DNA of 50,323 nt, taken from positions 1 through 50,323 of the forward strand of contig NZ_JAMBIZ010000030.1 of assembly GCF_025291715.1 (NCBI RefSeq). The letters are read 5' to 3'. Both the position numbers and the translations under genes were made by a program. The number at the start of each line of letters is the position of its first letter. Position 1 is the stretch's first letter. This DNA is from Metasolibacillus sp. (GTDB lineage Bacteria; Bacillota; Bacilli; Bacillales_A; Planococcaceae). The notes beneath the pieces were generated by a model. The model saw nothing but the letters and a program-made list of their open reading frames with translations. It had not been told where the DNA came from and searched no databases. This document shows positions 14,853-24,374 of this stretch, in pieces.

Positions 14853-16057
14853 TTTTTAAAGAAATATTAATTCGTTATGGTGAGCTATCGACAAAAGGGC
14901 GCAATAAAAATGACTTTATTCGTCGTTTACGTGAAAATATTCGCTATTCTTTTATAGATATCTGGCCATTAAAAATTCGTGCTGAGCGCGATCGCATGTT
15001 TATTGAAATAGAAAATGATGAAAAATATGAAGTGTTAATGCAGCGTTTGCCAGAGGTGTTTGGTATTCAATCATTTAGCCCTGTTGCGGCATGTGAAAAA
15101 GATATCGATGCAATGAAGCAATTAGCGATTGACATTATGGCACAGTATGGTGATAAGCCGCTGACATTTAAAGTAGAAGTGCGCCGTACAGATAAGCATT
15201 TCCCATTTGATACGTATATGATTCAACGTGAACTAGGCGGCGCTGTACTGAGCAATCATCAAAATATTTCAGTGCAAGTGAAAAAGCCAGATGTAGAATT
15301 GCGTGTAGAGGTTCGCTATGATGCCATTTATATGATGGGACAAATTATTCCAGGTGCAGCAGGCATGCCTGTTGGCTCAAATGGCAAATCGCTATTAATG
15401 CTGTCAGGTGGTATTGATAGCCCTGTAGCAGGCTATTTAATGATGAAACGTGGTGTGCGTTTAGAGGCAATTCATTTTTATAGCCCACCGTACACAAGTG
15501 AGCATTCTTTACAAAAAGTAAAGGATTTGGCCAATGAGCTAACGAAATTTGGAGCAAAAATTCGCTTGCATGTTATTCCATTCACAGAAATTCAAGTGTT
15601 GATTAAGGACCGTGTGCCTGAAAATATGACAATGACCGTTACGCGTCGTATGATGCTTCGCATTGCAGATAAAGTGCGCGAGGAAATTGGTGCATTAGCG
15701 ATTGTAACAGGTGAAAGCCTAGGACAAGTTGCATCACAAACGCTAGAAAGCTTAACGGCAATTAATGATGTAACGACAACGCCAATTTTACGTCCCTTGA
15801 TTGCGATGGATAAGCTGGATATTATCCAAATTGCAGAGCGTATTAACACATATGAAACATCTGTGCAGCCTTATGAGGATTGCTGTACGATTTTCACACC
15901 AGCAAGACCGAAAACGAAGCCAAAAGCAGAGAAGGTTGCTTATTTTGAAAGCTTTACGGAGTTCGATGAGTTAATTGAGCGCGCTGTGAAAAATCGTGAG
16001 ATGCATTTGTTACCAGCGAAAAAAGAAACCGTTGATAAATTCGCGGATTTATTATAA
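14849..16057 (+). CDS. thiI: tRNA 4-thiouridine synthetase ThiI
   Basis: A 402-aa protein with an N-terminal ferredoxin-like/THUMP part (about 1-165) and a PP-loop ATPase ([19 protein letters not shown], about 184-202). YEDCCTIF near residue 345 carries a Cys pair at the position of a catalytic cysteine. There is no C-terminal rhodanese domain, as usual in Bacillus, so sulfur must come directly from NifZ. It adenylates U8 of tRNA and replaces oxygen with sulfur. Translation is coupled to nifZ. Confidence 0.95.
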   Translation: MIFKEILIRYGELSTKGRNKNDFIRRLRENIRYSFIDIWPLKIRAERDRMFIEIENDEKYEVLMQRLPEVFGIQSFSPVAACEKDIDAMKQLAIDIMAQYGDKPLTFKVEVRRTDKHFPFDTYMIQRELGGAVLSNHQNISVQVKKPDVELRVEVRYDAIYMMGQIIPGAAGMPVGSNGKSLLMLSGGIDSPVAGYLMMKRGVRLEAIHFYSPPYTSEHSLQKVKDLANELTKFGAKIRLHVIPFTEIQVLIKDRVPENMTMTVTRRMMLRIADKVREEIGALAIVTGESLGQVASQTLESLTAINDVTTTPILRPLIAMDKLDIIQIAERINTYETSVQPYEDCCTIFTPARPKTKPKAEKVAYFESFTEFDELIERAVKNREMHLLPAKKETVDKFADLL

Positions 16058-16063
16058 ATAAGT

Positions 16064-16100
16064 ATGGCGAGTGTGGACATTTTCACGCTCGCCATTATCT
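16064..16100 (+). terminator. thiI terminator
   Basis: A 12-bp stem (ATGGCGAGTGTG with CACGCTCGCCAT, one G-T pair), with only a short T-rich tail. Confidence 0.75.
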
Positions 16101-16147
16101 TTGGAAAAAGGTCATCGCTAGAAGAATATATTTCCTCTTTTTTGTGT

Positions 16148-16176
16148 GTATGAAAAATGTATCTTGGCACATTCTA
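16148..16176 (+). promoter_or_regulatory. Putative sigma-G promoter of the SASP gene
   Basis: GTATG (16148-16152), a 17-bp gap and CATTCTA (16170-16176) fit the sigma-G pattern GHATR...CATWHTA. Forespore sigma-G control is standard for alpha/beta SASP genes. Confidence 0.65.
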
Positions 16177-16200
16177 ATCTCACAAGGAGGTGACATCGAG

Positions 16201-16410
16201 ATGACTTCAAACAACAACCGTAACTCAAACAAGCTTTACGTGCCAGGCGCACAACAAGCGATTGACCAAATGAAGTACGAAATCGCACAAGAATTTGGTG
16301 TACAACTTGGGCCTGAAGCTTCTTCACGCGCAAACGGTTCAGTAGGTGGCGAGATCACAAAACGTCTTGTTGCTATGGCTGAACAACAATTAAAAGGTAC
16401 AAACCAATAA
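16201..16410 (+). CDS. sspA: Alpha/beta-type small acid-soluble spore protein
   Basis: A 69-aa DNA-coating protein of spores. Diagnostic motifs: [33 protein letters not shown], in which the first half (EIAQEFGV) contains the GPR protease site. It binds spore DNA, holds it in an A-like form, protects it from UV and is degraded at germination. The start at 16201 follows AAGGAGGTGA. It is in the same place as B. subtilis sspA (after thiI). This shows the organism is, or descends from, a spore former. Confidence 0.95.
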   Translation: MTSNNNRNSNKLYVPGAQQAIDQMKYEIAQEFGVQLGPEASSRANGSVGGEITKRLVAMAEQQLKGTNQ

Positions 16411-16416
16411 CCTTTT

Positions 16417-16458
16417 AGAGCTACTTGCGTAAGTTATACTTGCGCAGTAGCTTTTTTA
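16417..16458 (+). terminator. sspA terminator
   Basis: AGCTACTTGCG and CGCAGTAGCT form a stem followed by TTTTTT. Confidence 0.85.
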
Positions 16459-16473
16459 GTTTGTGTAAATGTA

Positions 16474-16550
16474 AATCAATTATGCTTTGACATAATTGCG
16501 CCACATTTTTTGAAGTATGCTCGAAAAAAATCGCCTAAGTCATGATAAAT
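16474..16550. repeat. Dispersed structured repeat, copy D (short form)
   Basis: The left hairpin CAATTATG/CATAATTG (16477-16498) has the same 22-nt length as in copies B and C but different, compensating bases. It is followed by the shared AGTATGCTCG and the right-end ATGATAAAT. The middle 120-140 bp are missing. Confidence 0.65.
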
Positions 16551-16643
16551 TATTAGATTTTTTTGAATAATCAAGCTCTTATTTGTATAATAAATGTAAG
16601 TGGGATATTTTCTCGCTACAGTATAGGAATAGGAGTGGATTCT

Positions 16644-18230
16644 GTGAAACGAGAAGATTTAATTGCGCCGCATGTTTATAATATTGTGGATGAAATTGAG
16701 AGACATGCAGTAGGGGATAAAAAGGCGTTAATTATTCAGCAAGAGGATGGACAGCAAGAGGAAATTACATATGTGGAACTAATCGCAAGAGCAAATCAGG
16801 CTGCCAATGTTTTTTATACACATGGCTTGCAAAAAGGTGATGTCATTCTTGTGATGCTACCTCGTTCAGTAGAAGCTTACATAACATATATAGGAGCATT
16901 AAAAGCAGGGTTAGTCATTATACCAAGCTCAGAGCTATTGCGTGCAAAGGATATTGATTATCGTATTGAGCATGCGGAAGCAAAGGCGATTGTAGCAAAC
17001 GAAAATTATATTGCTGAGCTTGATGAGGTGCAGCATTTAGATGGGTTAAAGCCTTTTGTTGTCGGTGAGGGGCAGGAGCCTTGGATTTCTTTTGTGAAAG
17101 AAATAGAGGCTGCTTCCAGTCAATTTGATGCACCAACTATTTTCTCAACGGATACCGCCTTTTTAGCCTATACAAGCGGCACAACAGGCAATCCGAAAGG
17201 CGCTGTTCATCAGCATAGCTGGGGCTATGCCCATTTGCGCACAACGGCAAGCAGCTGGTTAGGTGTGCGTGAAGGAGATATTGTATGGGCAACGGCAGCA
17301 CCAGGCTGGCAAAAATGGATTTGGAGCCCGTTCTTAGCGGTGCTTGGAAGTGGCGCTACAGCCTTTGTTTATACAGGGAAATTTGACACTGCAAAATATT
17401 TAACATTGCTACAAAATATCGGCGTGAATGTTTTATGCTGTACACCGACAGAATATCGTATGATGGCAAAGGCAGAAAATTTAAGCAGCTATCATTTAGA
17501 AAAATTGCGCAGTGCCGTTTCGGCTGGCGAGCCATTAAATCGAGAAGTAATCGAAACATTTAAACGAGAATTTAATGTGGAAGTGCGAGATGGTTATGGT
17601 CAAACAGAAAATACATTGCTTGTAGGCACATTATTTGGCATGGAAGCACGTCCTGGTTCAATGGGGAAACCAACGCCAGGCAATATGGTAGAAATAGTAG
17701 ATGAGTATGGTGAAATTGTAGAGCATGGTGTAGTAGGTGATATTGCTGTGCATAATTCTACGCCTGCATTGTTTAAAGGCTATTATAAAGATATAGAGCG
17801 CACACAAATGCAATTTCGTGGGGAATGGTTTATTACAGGAGATCAAGCGTATAAAGATGAGGATGGCTATCTTTGGTTCCAAGGGCGCAATGACGATATT
17901 ATCGTGTCATCAGGCTATACAATTGGCCCATTTGAGGTAGAGGATGCGTTAGTGAAGCATCCAACAGTGCGCGAATGTGCAGTAGTCGCAAGCCCAGACC
18001 CAGTGCGTGGAAATATTGTAAAAGCCTTTATCGTGTTGCGTGATGAACAAATGAAGCATAGTCCAACGATTGTGTCAGAATTACAGGAGCATGTAAAAGC
18101 GTTAACAGCACCTTACAAATATCCACGAGCAATCGAATTTTTAGATGAACTACCAAAAACGGCATCAGGTAAAATTCGTCGTGTTGCATTGCGTAATAAT
18201 GAGCAAAAAAAATCATTAGAACAACAATAA
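16644..18230 (+). CDS. ytcI: Acyl-CoA synthetase, AMP-forming (YtcI-like)
   Basis: A 528-aa adenylate-forming enzyme. Motifs: LAYTSGTTGNPKGAVHQH (P-loop-like), DGYGQTENTLL, WFITGDQAYKDEDGYLWFQG, GRNDDIIVSSGYTIGP and LPKTASGKIRR with the catalytic Lys near the C-terminus. It activates a carboxylic acid to its acyl-CoA; relatives act on acetate to medium-chain acids, and the exact substrate cannot be read from sequence. The start is GTG 16644 behind AGGAGTGG; an upstream ATG frame reads through unsupported sequence. The position before sppA matches B. subtilis ytcI. Confidence 0.88.
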   Translation: MKREDLIAPHVYNIVDEIERHAVGDKKALIIQQEDGQQEEITYVELIARANQAANVFYTHGLQKGDVILVMLPRSVEAYITYIGALKAGLVIIPSSELLRAKDIDYRIEHAEAKAIVANENYIAELDEVQHLDGLKPFVVGEGQEPWISFVKEIEAASSQFDAPTIFSTDTAFLAYTSGTTGNPKGAVHQHSWGYAHLRTTASSWLGVREGDIVWATAAPGWQKWIWSPFLAVLGSGATAFVYTGKFDTAKYLTLLQNIGVNVLCCTPTEYRMMAKAENLSSYHLEKLRSAVSAGEPLNREVIETFKREFNVEVRDGYGQTENTLLVGTLFGMEARPGSMGKPTPGNMVEIVDEYGEIVEHGVVGDIAVHNSTPALFKGYYKDIERTQMQFRGEWFITGDQAYKDEDGYLWFQGRNDDIIVSSGYTIGPFEVEDALVKHPTVRECAVVASPDPVRGNIVKAFIVLRDEQMKHSPTIVSELQEHVKALTAPYKYPRAIEFLDELPKTASGKIRRVALRNNEQKKSLEQQ

Positions 18231-18255
18231 CTATTGCTCAGGAAATAATGAATAG

Positions 18256-18289
18256 TAGATGATAGGAGCGATTTCCTGTCATCTTTTTG
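18256..18289 (+). terminator. ytcI terminator
   Basis: A 10-bp stem (GATGATAGGA with TCCTGTCATC, one G-T pair) followed by TTTTT. Confidence 0.85.
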
Positions 18290-18352
18290 TATGAATAAAT
18301 TTGAAACCTTTCATAAGCACACACGTATAAAATAATATACATAACATCACAG

Positions 18353-18375
18353 TATTTCACATCCAAAGTGAAATA
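18353..18375. promoter_or_regulatory. Inverted repeat before sppA
   Basis: A perfect 8-bp dyad TATTTCAC-N7-GTGAAATA lies just upstream of a promoter-like TTGGCA-N18-TATGCT. It could be an operator; the regulator is unknown. Confidence 0.4.
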
Positions 18376-18443
18376 ATATTGGCATAAAATACAAAAAAAG
18401 TTTATGCTATAAAGTGATGAAAAACATAAGAAGGAGTAAGAGA

Positions 18444-19460
18444 ATGAATACAAAAAGATGGGTAGCTTTAATAGCTGCGGTGGTATTAATTGTATTTTCA
18501 ATCGGTTTAAATGCAATGATGGCCATATTCAAAACAAATTTTTTCAATTCATTTGATGCTGTACTGCCAATGCCTGGAGATATAGTAATGAATGAAAGCG
18601 TAGTAGAGCCAGGCGATTTGGAGAAACGAATTGCACTTTTAACAGTGAATGGAACAATTCAAGATGTAGGCTCAGGTGATGTATGGACAAAAGTAGAATA
18701 CGATCATCAAATGTTTATGAATCAATTGGATATCATTTTAGCGGATGAATCTGTGCAGGCAGTCGTGTTAGCTGTTAATTCACCAGGTGGTGGTGTTATT
18801 GAATCAGCAGCAATTCATGAGAAGCTACTGGAAATTAAAGAGCAACGACAAATTCCAATTTATGTATCAATGGGCACAATGGCCGCATCAGGTGGCTATT
18901 ATATTGCTGCACCGAGCGATAAAATATTTGCGTTAAAAGAAACGATTACAGGGTCGATTGGTGTCATTATGCAAGGCATTAATTACTCAGAGCTAGCAGA
19001 AAAATTAGGTGTGAAATTTGAAACGATTAAATCAGGGCCACATAAAGATATGTTCGGGGGCTCACGTGAAACTTCACCAGAGGAACGTGCAATGCTGCAA
19101 GAAATGATTGACGAAATGTATGAGGAATTTGTGGATGTCGTAGAGGCAGGTCGCGGCATGTCAGAGGCGGATGTTAAAAAAGTAGCGGATGGTCGTATTT
19201 TAGGTGGAACACAAGCGTTGAAAGCAGGCTTAGTAGACGAAATTGGGACATTAAATGATACAATTGCCGCTATTCGCGCCGATTATGATTTGCAAGATGC
19301 TGAGCTATTTGAATATACAAAAGAAGATGAAAGCCTTGCTGCAATATTTGGTATGAAAGTAGGCTCAATGTTTGGACCATCTGTTGAAGAACGCTTTTTA
19401 ACACGTATTTTAACAACGCATAATGCACCGCGTGCAATGTACTTATATGGTGATTTTTAA
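18444..19460 (+). CDS. sppA: Signal peptide peptidase SppA
   Basis: A 338-aa membrane serine protease (S49). It has one N-terminal membrane segment (WVALIAAVVLIVFSIGL) and a Ser/Lys dyad: Ser149 in GTMAASGGYY and Lys201 in GPHKDMFG, two residues from the B. subtilis SppA positions (147/199). It cleaves remnant signal peptides and, in B. subtilis, protects against lantibiotics. The start at 18444 follows AAGGAGT. Twelve bases separate it from yteJ, so the two form an operon, as in B. subtilis, where YteJ inhibits SppA. Confidence 0.93.
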   Translation: MNTKRWVALIAAVVLIVFSIGLNAMMAIFKTNFFNSFDAVLPMPGDIVMNESVVEPGDLEKRIALLTVNGTIQDVGSGDVWTKVEYDHQMFMNQLDIILADESVQAVVLAVNSPGGGVIESAAIHEKLLEIKEQRQIPIYVSMGTMAASGGYYIAAPSDKIFALKETITGSIGVIMQGINYSELAEKLGVKFETIKSGPHKDMFGGSRETSPEERAMLQEMIDEMYEEFVDVVEAGRGMSEADVKKVADGRILGGTQALKAGLVDEIGTLNDTIAAIRADYDLQDAELFEYTKEDESLAAIFGMKVGSMFGPSVEERFLTRILTTHNAPRAMYLYGDF

Positions 19461-19472
19461 GGAGGGGTAAAA

Positions 19473-19997
19473 ATGCAATACGAACATACAGCTATCCCAC
19501 CAACAACACAATATGTGCAGAAAACGGCAGGCTTTTGGCTGCGCTTATGGGCATTCATGATTGATGGGCTAATTATTAGTGCTGCTATTGGTATTTTAAT
19601 TAATCCAATTTTTTATTTGATGGATTGGAGCTTAATGAAAACGCCGTGGTATGCACCGTTAGCCATTATTTCAACAATCGTATACTTTAGCTATTTTGCG
19701 ATTATGACGAGATTTTGGCAGCAAACGATTGGCAAGATGATTTTTGGCTTGCGTGTTGTAAAGGTTGATGGTCAGCAGCTTGATTGGTTAACAGTTTTAT
19801 TCCGTGAGGTGATTGGGCGCTTTATTAGCAATACGATTTTTTACTTACCGTATTTAGCGGTTGCTTTTTCACCGAAAAATCAAGGCTTGCTCGATTATAT
19901 TGCAGATACAATTGTTGTACATGAACGCCTTTATACAGAGCAACAAACACAGCAAGCAGCGCCTGTACAACAGCCTGAAATTGAATATATAATTTAA
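19473..19997 (+). CDS. yteJ: RDD-family membrane protein YteJ
   Basis: A 174-aa protein with the RDD signature: AGFWLRLWAFMIDGLII near residue 20, then hydrophobic segments around LAIISTIVYFSYFAIM and IFYLPYLAVAF, with the conserved GKMIFGLRVVKVDG between. The C-terminus is Gln-rich. In B. subtilis YteJ partners and restrains SppA. The ribosome binding site AAGGAGGGG overlaps the end of sppA. Confidence 0.9.
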   Translation: MQYEHTAIPPTTQYVQKTAGFWLRLWAFMIDGLIISAAIGILINPIFYLMDWSLMKTPWYAPLAIISTIVYFSYFAIMTRFWQQTIGKMIFGLRVVKVDGQQLDWLTVLFREVIGRFISNTIFYLPYLAVAFSPKNQGLLDYIADTIVVHERLYTEQQTQQAAPVQQPEIEYII

Positions 19998-20067
19998 GCT
20001 TTCATTATTCTAAGCTGTCCAAGTTGCAAAGCTTGCTACATATTTAGTAAAATGAAGGCATGATGAA

Positions 20068-20109
20068 GTGAACCTACAAGCAATAGAGCTATACTGCTTG
20101 CAGGTTCAC
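20068..20109 (+). promoter_or_regulatory. 5' hairpin in the tpx leader
   Basis: Two 15-nt arms (GTGAACCTACAAGCA, TGCTTGCAGGTTCAC) pair with one mismatch around a 12-nt loop. No T-run follows. A possible promoter (TTGCAA about 20024, TAAAAT about 20048) would place this hairpin at the very start of the tpx mRNA, where such structures slow 5' decay; this is inference. Confidence 0.55.
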
Positions 20110-20153
20110 AAAAGGCTATGGCCTGTTCATACAGGATAAAAGGAGGCGTTTTT

Positions 20154-20660
20154 GTGGCACAAGTAACATTTAAAAATGGTCCAGTAACATTATTAGGGAA
20201 TGAAGTAAAAGTTGGGGATAAAGCACCTGATTTTACAGTGTTAGCAAACGATTTATCAGCAGTAACATTGAAGGATTCAGAAGGAAAAGTTCGATTATTT
20301 TCAGTCGTGCCTTCGCTTGATACAGGTGTATGTGATGCACAAACGCGTAAATTTAACGAAGCGGCAGCAGAGCTAGGCGATAATGTTGTAATTTACACAG
20401 TGTCAATGGATTTACCATTCGCACAAAAACGCTGGTGTGGTGCAGCAGGTATTGATGCAGTACAAACAGTATCTGACCACCGTGATGCATCATTTGGTGA
20501 AGCGTATGGCGTACATATTAAAGAATTACGCCTATTAACACGTGCTGTATTCGTAGTAGATGCAGAAGGTACTGTAACGTATGTAGAATATGTACCAGAA
20601 GCGACGGACCACCCAAATTATGAAGCAGCAGTTGAAGCTGTAAAAGCATTAACAAAATAA
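20154..20660 (+). CDS. tpx: Thiol peroxidase Tpx
   Basis: A 168-aa atypical 2-Cys peroxiredoxin that reduces H2O2 and alkyl hydroperoxides with thioredoxin. The peroxidatic Cys60 is in [16 protein letters not shown] and the resolving Cys95 in KRWCGAAGI, the same spacing as E. coli Tpx (61/95). The start is GTG 20154 after AAAAGGAGGCG. It is followed by its own terminator and then ytxK, as in B. subtilis. Confidence 0.96.
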   Translation: MAQVTFKNGPVTLLGNEVKVGDKAPDFTVLANDLSAVTLKDSEGKVRLFSVVPSLDTGVCDAQTRKFNEAAAELGDNVVIYTVSMDLPFAQKRWCGAAGIDAVQTVSDHRDASFGEAYGVHIKELRLLTRAVFVVDAEGTVTYVEYVPEATDHPNYEAAVEAVKALTK

Positions 20661-20672
20661 TTAATTGAACAA

Positions 20673-20706
20673 AACAGCCCACTCATTTTGCTGAGTGGGT
20701 TGTTTC
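20673..20706 (+). terminator. tpx terminator
   Basis: AACAGCCCACTCA and TGAGTGGGTTGTT form a 13-bp stem around a 6-nt loop, with a modest T-rich tail. Confidence 0.85.
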
Positions 20707-20735
20707 CTTCATTATGGTTGTAGAAAGGGTTACTT

Positions 20736-21665
20736 ATGGAAACGTTTGAACAAATTTTTATGCATATCAATGGTGAGGCAGAGAAACGTGAAAAGGAGCA
20801 AGAGCAAACTTATTTAGATGCGCTACTTAGCACGCTAGAGGATACGCTTGATGGCGTGTTTTCTTGGCAAGTAGAAGGTGCAACAAAAGAGGAAATGCGT
20901 AAGGCGATTCAAATTGCCATTTTAAAAGGAATGCGCAAAGGCTCACAGCCCAATCACCAAATGACACCCGATACATTAGGGCTCTTAGTTAGCTATTTTG
21001 TTGAGCAATTTTTTGAAAAAGAATTAGAGAACGGAACAATTTCTGTACTTGATTTAGCTGTTGGTACAGGCAATTTATTATATACGATGATGAATGCGCA
21101 AGATGGCAAAATTCAAGCAACGGGCATCGAGGTGGATGAGCTTTTAATTCAATTAGCTGCAGCAACAGGCGATTTAATTGAGCAGCAAGTAACTTTATAT
21201 CGTCAAGATGCACTTGATAACTTGTTAGTTGATCCAGTAGACGCAGTTGTGTGTGATTTACCTGTTGGCTATTATCCGAATGAAGAGGTTGCACTTGATT
21301 ACGAGCTTTGTGCAGCGGAAGGGATGAGCTTTGCTCATTATTTATTTATAGAGCAGGCACTCCGTTATACGAAGGATGGCGGCTATTTATTTTTCTTAAT
21401 TCCAGCGAATCTTTTTGAGGGAGAAGAAGCGAAAAAGCTACATCATTATTTAAAGGCAAATGCTTGGATACAGGCAGTTATCCAATTACCAGAAACTTTA
21501 TTTTCTGCAAAGGCACACGAAAAAAGCATCTTAATCTTGCAAAAGCAGCAAAAAGAATTGCGCGCACCTCGTGAAGTGCTGTTAGCAAAAGTACCGAATA
21601 TGTCCAACAAACAAGCGTTAGCAATGTTTTTTGAAAAAGTGCAAATGTGGAAGGAAGGCAAATAG
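20736..21665 (+). CDS. ytxK: YtxK, N6-adenine-methyltransferase-like protein
   Basis: A 309-aa class I methyltransferase fold related to type I restriction HsdM subunits. A SAM-binding motif is visible (VLDLAVGTGNLLYTMM, about 105-120). The catalytic NPPY-type motif is replaced by CDLPVGYYP (about 170), so DNA methylation activity is doubtful. No specificity or restriction subunit is nearby. It is in the same place as B. subtilis ytxK, a gene without settled function. It starts ATG 20736 behind GAAAGGG. Confidence 0.85.
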   Translation: METFEQIFMHINGEAEKREKEQEQTYLDALLSTLEDTLDGVFSWQVEGATKEEMRKAIQIAILKGMRKGSQPNHQMTPDTLGLLVSYFVEQFFEKELENGTISVLDLAVGTGNLLYTMMNAQDGKIQATGIEVDELLIQLAAATGDLIEQQVTLYRQDALDNLLVDPVDAVVCDLPVGYYPNEEVALDYELCAAEGMSFAHYLFIEQALRYTKDGGYLFFLIPANLFEGEEAKKLHHYLKANAWIQAVIQLPETLFSAKAHEKSILILQKQQKELRAPREVLLAKVPNMSNKQALAMFFEKVQMWKEGK

Positions 21666-21669
21666 CTAG

Positions 21670-21706
21670 AAAAAGCTGACGGAAAATATCTTTCCGTCAG
21701 CTTTTT
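21670..21706. terminator. Bidirectional terminator between ytxK and the usp gene
   Basis: A 15-16 bp stem (AAAAAGCTGACGGAAA with TTTCCGTCAGCTTTTT) with A and T flanks on either side. Confidence 0.92.
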
Positions 21707-21708
21707 CA

Positions 21709-22155
21709 TCATTCTGGCGTACGAATTACTAGTACGTCACAGTTTGCAGAGCGAACGATTGCCTCAGATACAGAGCCAATTAGGAAGCGTTCTACTGCAT
21801 TTAAACCTGTAGCACCACAAATGATTAAGTCTGCAGTGACAAGCTTCGATAATTCTTTTGTAATAATTGATTTTGGTGAGCCGTATTCGATTAACGTTTT
21901 TACGTTTTCAACGCCTGCCTCAAGCGCTTGTTGTTTATAACCATTTAATAGTTCTTCAGAAAATTTTTGAGCTCGTTCAGCGATTGAGCGATCGTATGCT
22001 TCTACAGCTGCAAATGAACGAGTGTCAATTACATTTACTAAGTGAAGTGTCGAACCAACATTACGTTTGGCAACATCTAGAGACTTGCGAAAAGCATATT
22101 CCGCTTCTTTTGAACCGTCTACTGCTACTACGATATTTTGGTAATGATTTGCCAT
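21709..22155 (-). CDS. Universal stress protein, UspA family
   Basis: A 148-aa alpha/beta protein. The start IVVAVDGSKEAEYAF and the ATP-binding pattern G-x2-G-x9-G-S (GATGLNAVERFLIGSVSEAI) followed by CDVLVIR are typical of the ATP-binding Usp branch. These proteins help survival in stress and starvation; the molecular target is unknown. It is monocistronic, with an AAGGGGAG site before ATG 22155 (minus strand) and TATAAT in the upstream region. It is divergent from ald. Confidence 0.92.
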   Translation of the reverse strand: MANHYQNIVVAVDGSKEAEYAFRKSLDVAKRNVGSTLHLVNVIDTRSFAAVEAYDRSIAERAQKFSEELLNGYKQQALEAGVENVKTLIEYGSPKSIITKELSKLVTADLIICGATGLNAVERFLIGSVSEAIVRSANCDVLVIRTPE

Positions 22156-22350
22156 AAATAACTCCCCTTTACATTGTGTATACTACTATTATAGCAAAAG
22201 TTTTAATTATGAGAATACTTATCGTATAAAATACGTAAATAAAAGGATTTTTTGTGTCTAAAACAGCTTTTTTATCTACAATTCAGAAAATACATAAAAA
22301 TTGGATGATTTGAAATTATGACTTTGATAGCTTTTTTGAAAAATTTCAGT

Positions 22351-22378
22351 TTGTTTTTCGAAAAAAAATTGATAGAAT
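22351..22378 (+). promoter_or_regulatory. Possible ald promoter
   Basis: TTGTTT, 16-bp spacer, TAGAAT, about 65 bp before the ald start. It is moderate evidence only. Confidence 0.45.
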
Positions 22379-22442
22379 GAATGTGGATTTATGAGTAATT
22401 GTCAGCAATTACTTTGCCATATTGAAGAGGAGGAGAAAGTTT

Positions 22443-23567
22443 ATGAAAATCGGGGTACCTAAGGAAATAAAAAACAATGAAAATCGCGTTGCAATGACAC
22501 CAGCAGGCGTTGTTACACTAGTTCAAGCAGGACATGAAGTAATGATTGAGACAGGTGCTGGGGTAGGGTCTTCTTTCACAGATGCTGATTACGTAGCAGC
22601 TGGGGCTACAATTGTACCAACAGCCGCTGAAGCGTGGAAAGCTGAAATGGTCATGAAGGTAAAAGAACCAATCGCAAGCGAATATGGTTATTTTTATGAA
22701 GGATTAATTTTATTCACATATTTACATTTAGCACCAGAGCCAGCTTTAACAGCTGCACTACTTGAAAAGAAAGTAGTAGGTATTGCTTACGAAACAGTAC
22801 AATTACCGAACCGTTCTTTACCATTATTAACACCGATGAGTGAAGTAGCTGGTAAAATGGCGACACAAATTGGTGCACAATACTTAGAAAAAACAAACGG
22901 CGGTAAAGGTATTTTATTAGGCGGCGTTTCAGGCGTACAACGTGGTAAAGTAACTGTTATCGGTGGCGGTATCGCAGGTACAAATGCAGCGAAAATCGCA
23001 GTAGGCATGGGTGCAGATGTAACAGTAATCGATTTAAGCCCAGAGCGTCTACGTCAAGTAGAGGATATTTTTGGTCGCGATGTGCAAACATTAATTTCAA
23101 ATCCATTTAACATTGCAGAATCAGTGAAAAACTCTGATTTAGTTATTGGGGCGGTATTAATTCCAGGAGCAAAAGCACCGAAGCTTGTGTCAGAGGAAAT
23201 GATTAAATCAATGCAGCCTGGCTCAGTTGTAGTGGATATTGCGATTGACCAAGGTGGTATTTTTGCTACGAGCGACCGCGTAACGACACATGATGAGCCA
23301 ACTTATGAGAAGCATGGTATCGTTCACTATGCTGTAGCAAATATGCCTGGTGCTGTACCACGTACATCAACAGTTGCATTAACAAACAACACGGTGCCAT
23401 ACGCATTACAAATTGCAAATAAAGGCTATGTACGCGCATGTAATGAAAATCCTGCTCTAAAATTAGGCATTAATACGATCGATGGTAAAATCGTGTATGA
23501 GGCAGTAGCTTTAGACCAAGGCTTAGCATACACACCTGTTGATGAAGTATTAAATTCATTAGCTTAA
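22443..23567 (+). CDS. ald: Alanine dehydrogenase
   Basis: A 374-aa NAD enzyme converting L-alanine to pyruvate and ammonia. Catalytic residues: Lys74 (VMKVKEP) and His95 (YLHLAPE). The Rossmann motif is [20 protein letters not shown]. In Bacillus, Ald lets cells and spores use alanine and is needed for normal sporulation. The start is ATG 22443 after GAGGAGGAGAAAG. The stop overlaps the start of an ABC ATPase gene by one base (TAATG), so the two are cotranslated, a neighbour not found beside B. subtilis ald. Confidence 0.95.
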   Translation: MKIGVPKEIKNNENRVAMTPAGVVTLVQAGHEVMIETGAGVGSSFTDADYVAAGATIVPTAAEAWKAEMVMKVKEPIASEYGYFYEGLILFTYLHLAPEPALTAALLEKKVVGIAYETVQLPNRSLPLLTPMSEVAGKMATQIGAQYLEKTNGGKGILLGGVSGVQRGKVTVIGGGIAGTNAAKIAVGMGADVTVIDLSPERLRQVEDIFGRDVQTLISNPFNIAESVKNSDLVIGAVLIPGAKAPKLVSEEMIKSMQPGSVVVDIAIDQGGIFATSDRVTTHDEPTYEKHGIVHYAVANMPGAVPRTSTVALTNNTVPYALQIANKGYVRACNENPALKLGINTIDGKIVYEAVALDQGLAYTPVDEVLNSLA

Positions 23568-24334
23568 TGATTCAACTTGAAAACGTTCTGTTGTATCGCA
23601 ACGGCAAAACGATTTTGCAGGATATTAATTGGAAAGTACAGCGTGGAGAGCATTGGGCAATTTTAGGGCTAAATGGTAGTGGTAAAACAACGCTGCTAAA
23701 GGTCATCAATGGCTATCTTTGGTCAAATGAAGGCACTGTTCAAGTGTTAGGTGAAACTTATGGTAAAACGGATATGCGTGAAATACGTAAATCAATTGGC
23801 TGGGTAAGTGCCGCTATGATTGAGGAGTTTAACCGTTTAGACCCTGTAATTGAAATTGTGTTATCAGGTAAATTCGGTGCCATTCGTTTGTTTGAATCGG
23901 TGACAGAGGAGGAAATTCAAGAAGGTGCTAGCTTACTTGAACAATTCGGAATCCGTCATTTAGCGAATACATCGTTTGAGTTTTTATCACAAGGAGAGCG
24001 TCAACGTGTGCAAATTGCGCGTGCTTTAATGGCAAAGCCAAAGCTGTTAATTTTAGACGAGCCTTGTACAGGCTTAGATTTAATTGAACGTGAAAATTTG
24101 TTACATATCATTGCGCAAATTGCACAGCAAGAAGACGTAACATTAATTTATGTGACACACCACGTGGAGGAAATTCTGCCTTGCTTTAGCCATACTTTGC
24201 TAATGCGTGGTGGGCAAGTGTTTGCACAAGGCGAGCGAGCAAATCTTTTAACTGAACAATGCTTGAGTGAATTTTTCCAACATCCAGTCGCTGTTCAATT
24301 TGAAAAGCAGCGTGCATGGGTGGCTGTGAAATAA
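23567..24334 (+). CDS. ABC transporter ATP-binding protein (YlmA-like)
   Basis: A 255-aa single ABC ATPase: Walker A LGLNGSGKTTLL (about 36), signature FLSQGERQRVQIARAL (about 138), Walker B LLILDEPCTGLD, H-loop YVTHHVEE. It is closest in pattern to the ModF/YlmA group. No membrane or binding protein gene is next to it, so it either works with a permease encoded elsewhere or has a non-transport role. Translation is coupled to ald through TAATG. Confidence 0.88.
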   Translation: MIQLENVLLYRNGKTILQDINWKVQRGEHWAILGLNGSGKTTLLKVINGYLWSNEGTVQVLGETYGKTDMREIRKSIGWVSAAMIEEFNRLDPVIEIVLSGKFGAIRLFESVTEEEIQEGASLLEQFGIRHLANTSFEFLSQGERQRVQIARALMAKPKLLILDEPCTGLDLIERENLLHIIAQIAQQEDVTLIYVTHHVEEILPCFSHTLLMRGGQVFAQGERANLLTEQCLSEFFQHPVAVQFEKQRAWVAVK

Positions 24335-24335
24335 A

Positions 24336-24374
24336 GAGAGGCTACAGGGAAGGGGACTTTCCTGTAGCTTTTTC
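24336..24374 (+). terminator. ald operon terminator
   Basis: GCTACAGGGAA (24341) and TTTCCTGTAGC (24358) pair, followed by TTTTT. Confidence 0.88.

Noticed and set aside
20736-21665. ytxK considered as part of a restriction-modification system
   Set aside because: There is no restriction or specificity gene nearby, the catalytic motif is altered, and the gene is in its conserved place next to tpx.
22156-22442. The usp-ald gap searched for riboswitches
   Set aside because: Only promoter-like hexamers are seen and no stable conserved fold or terminator/antiterminator pair.
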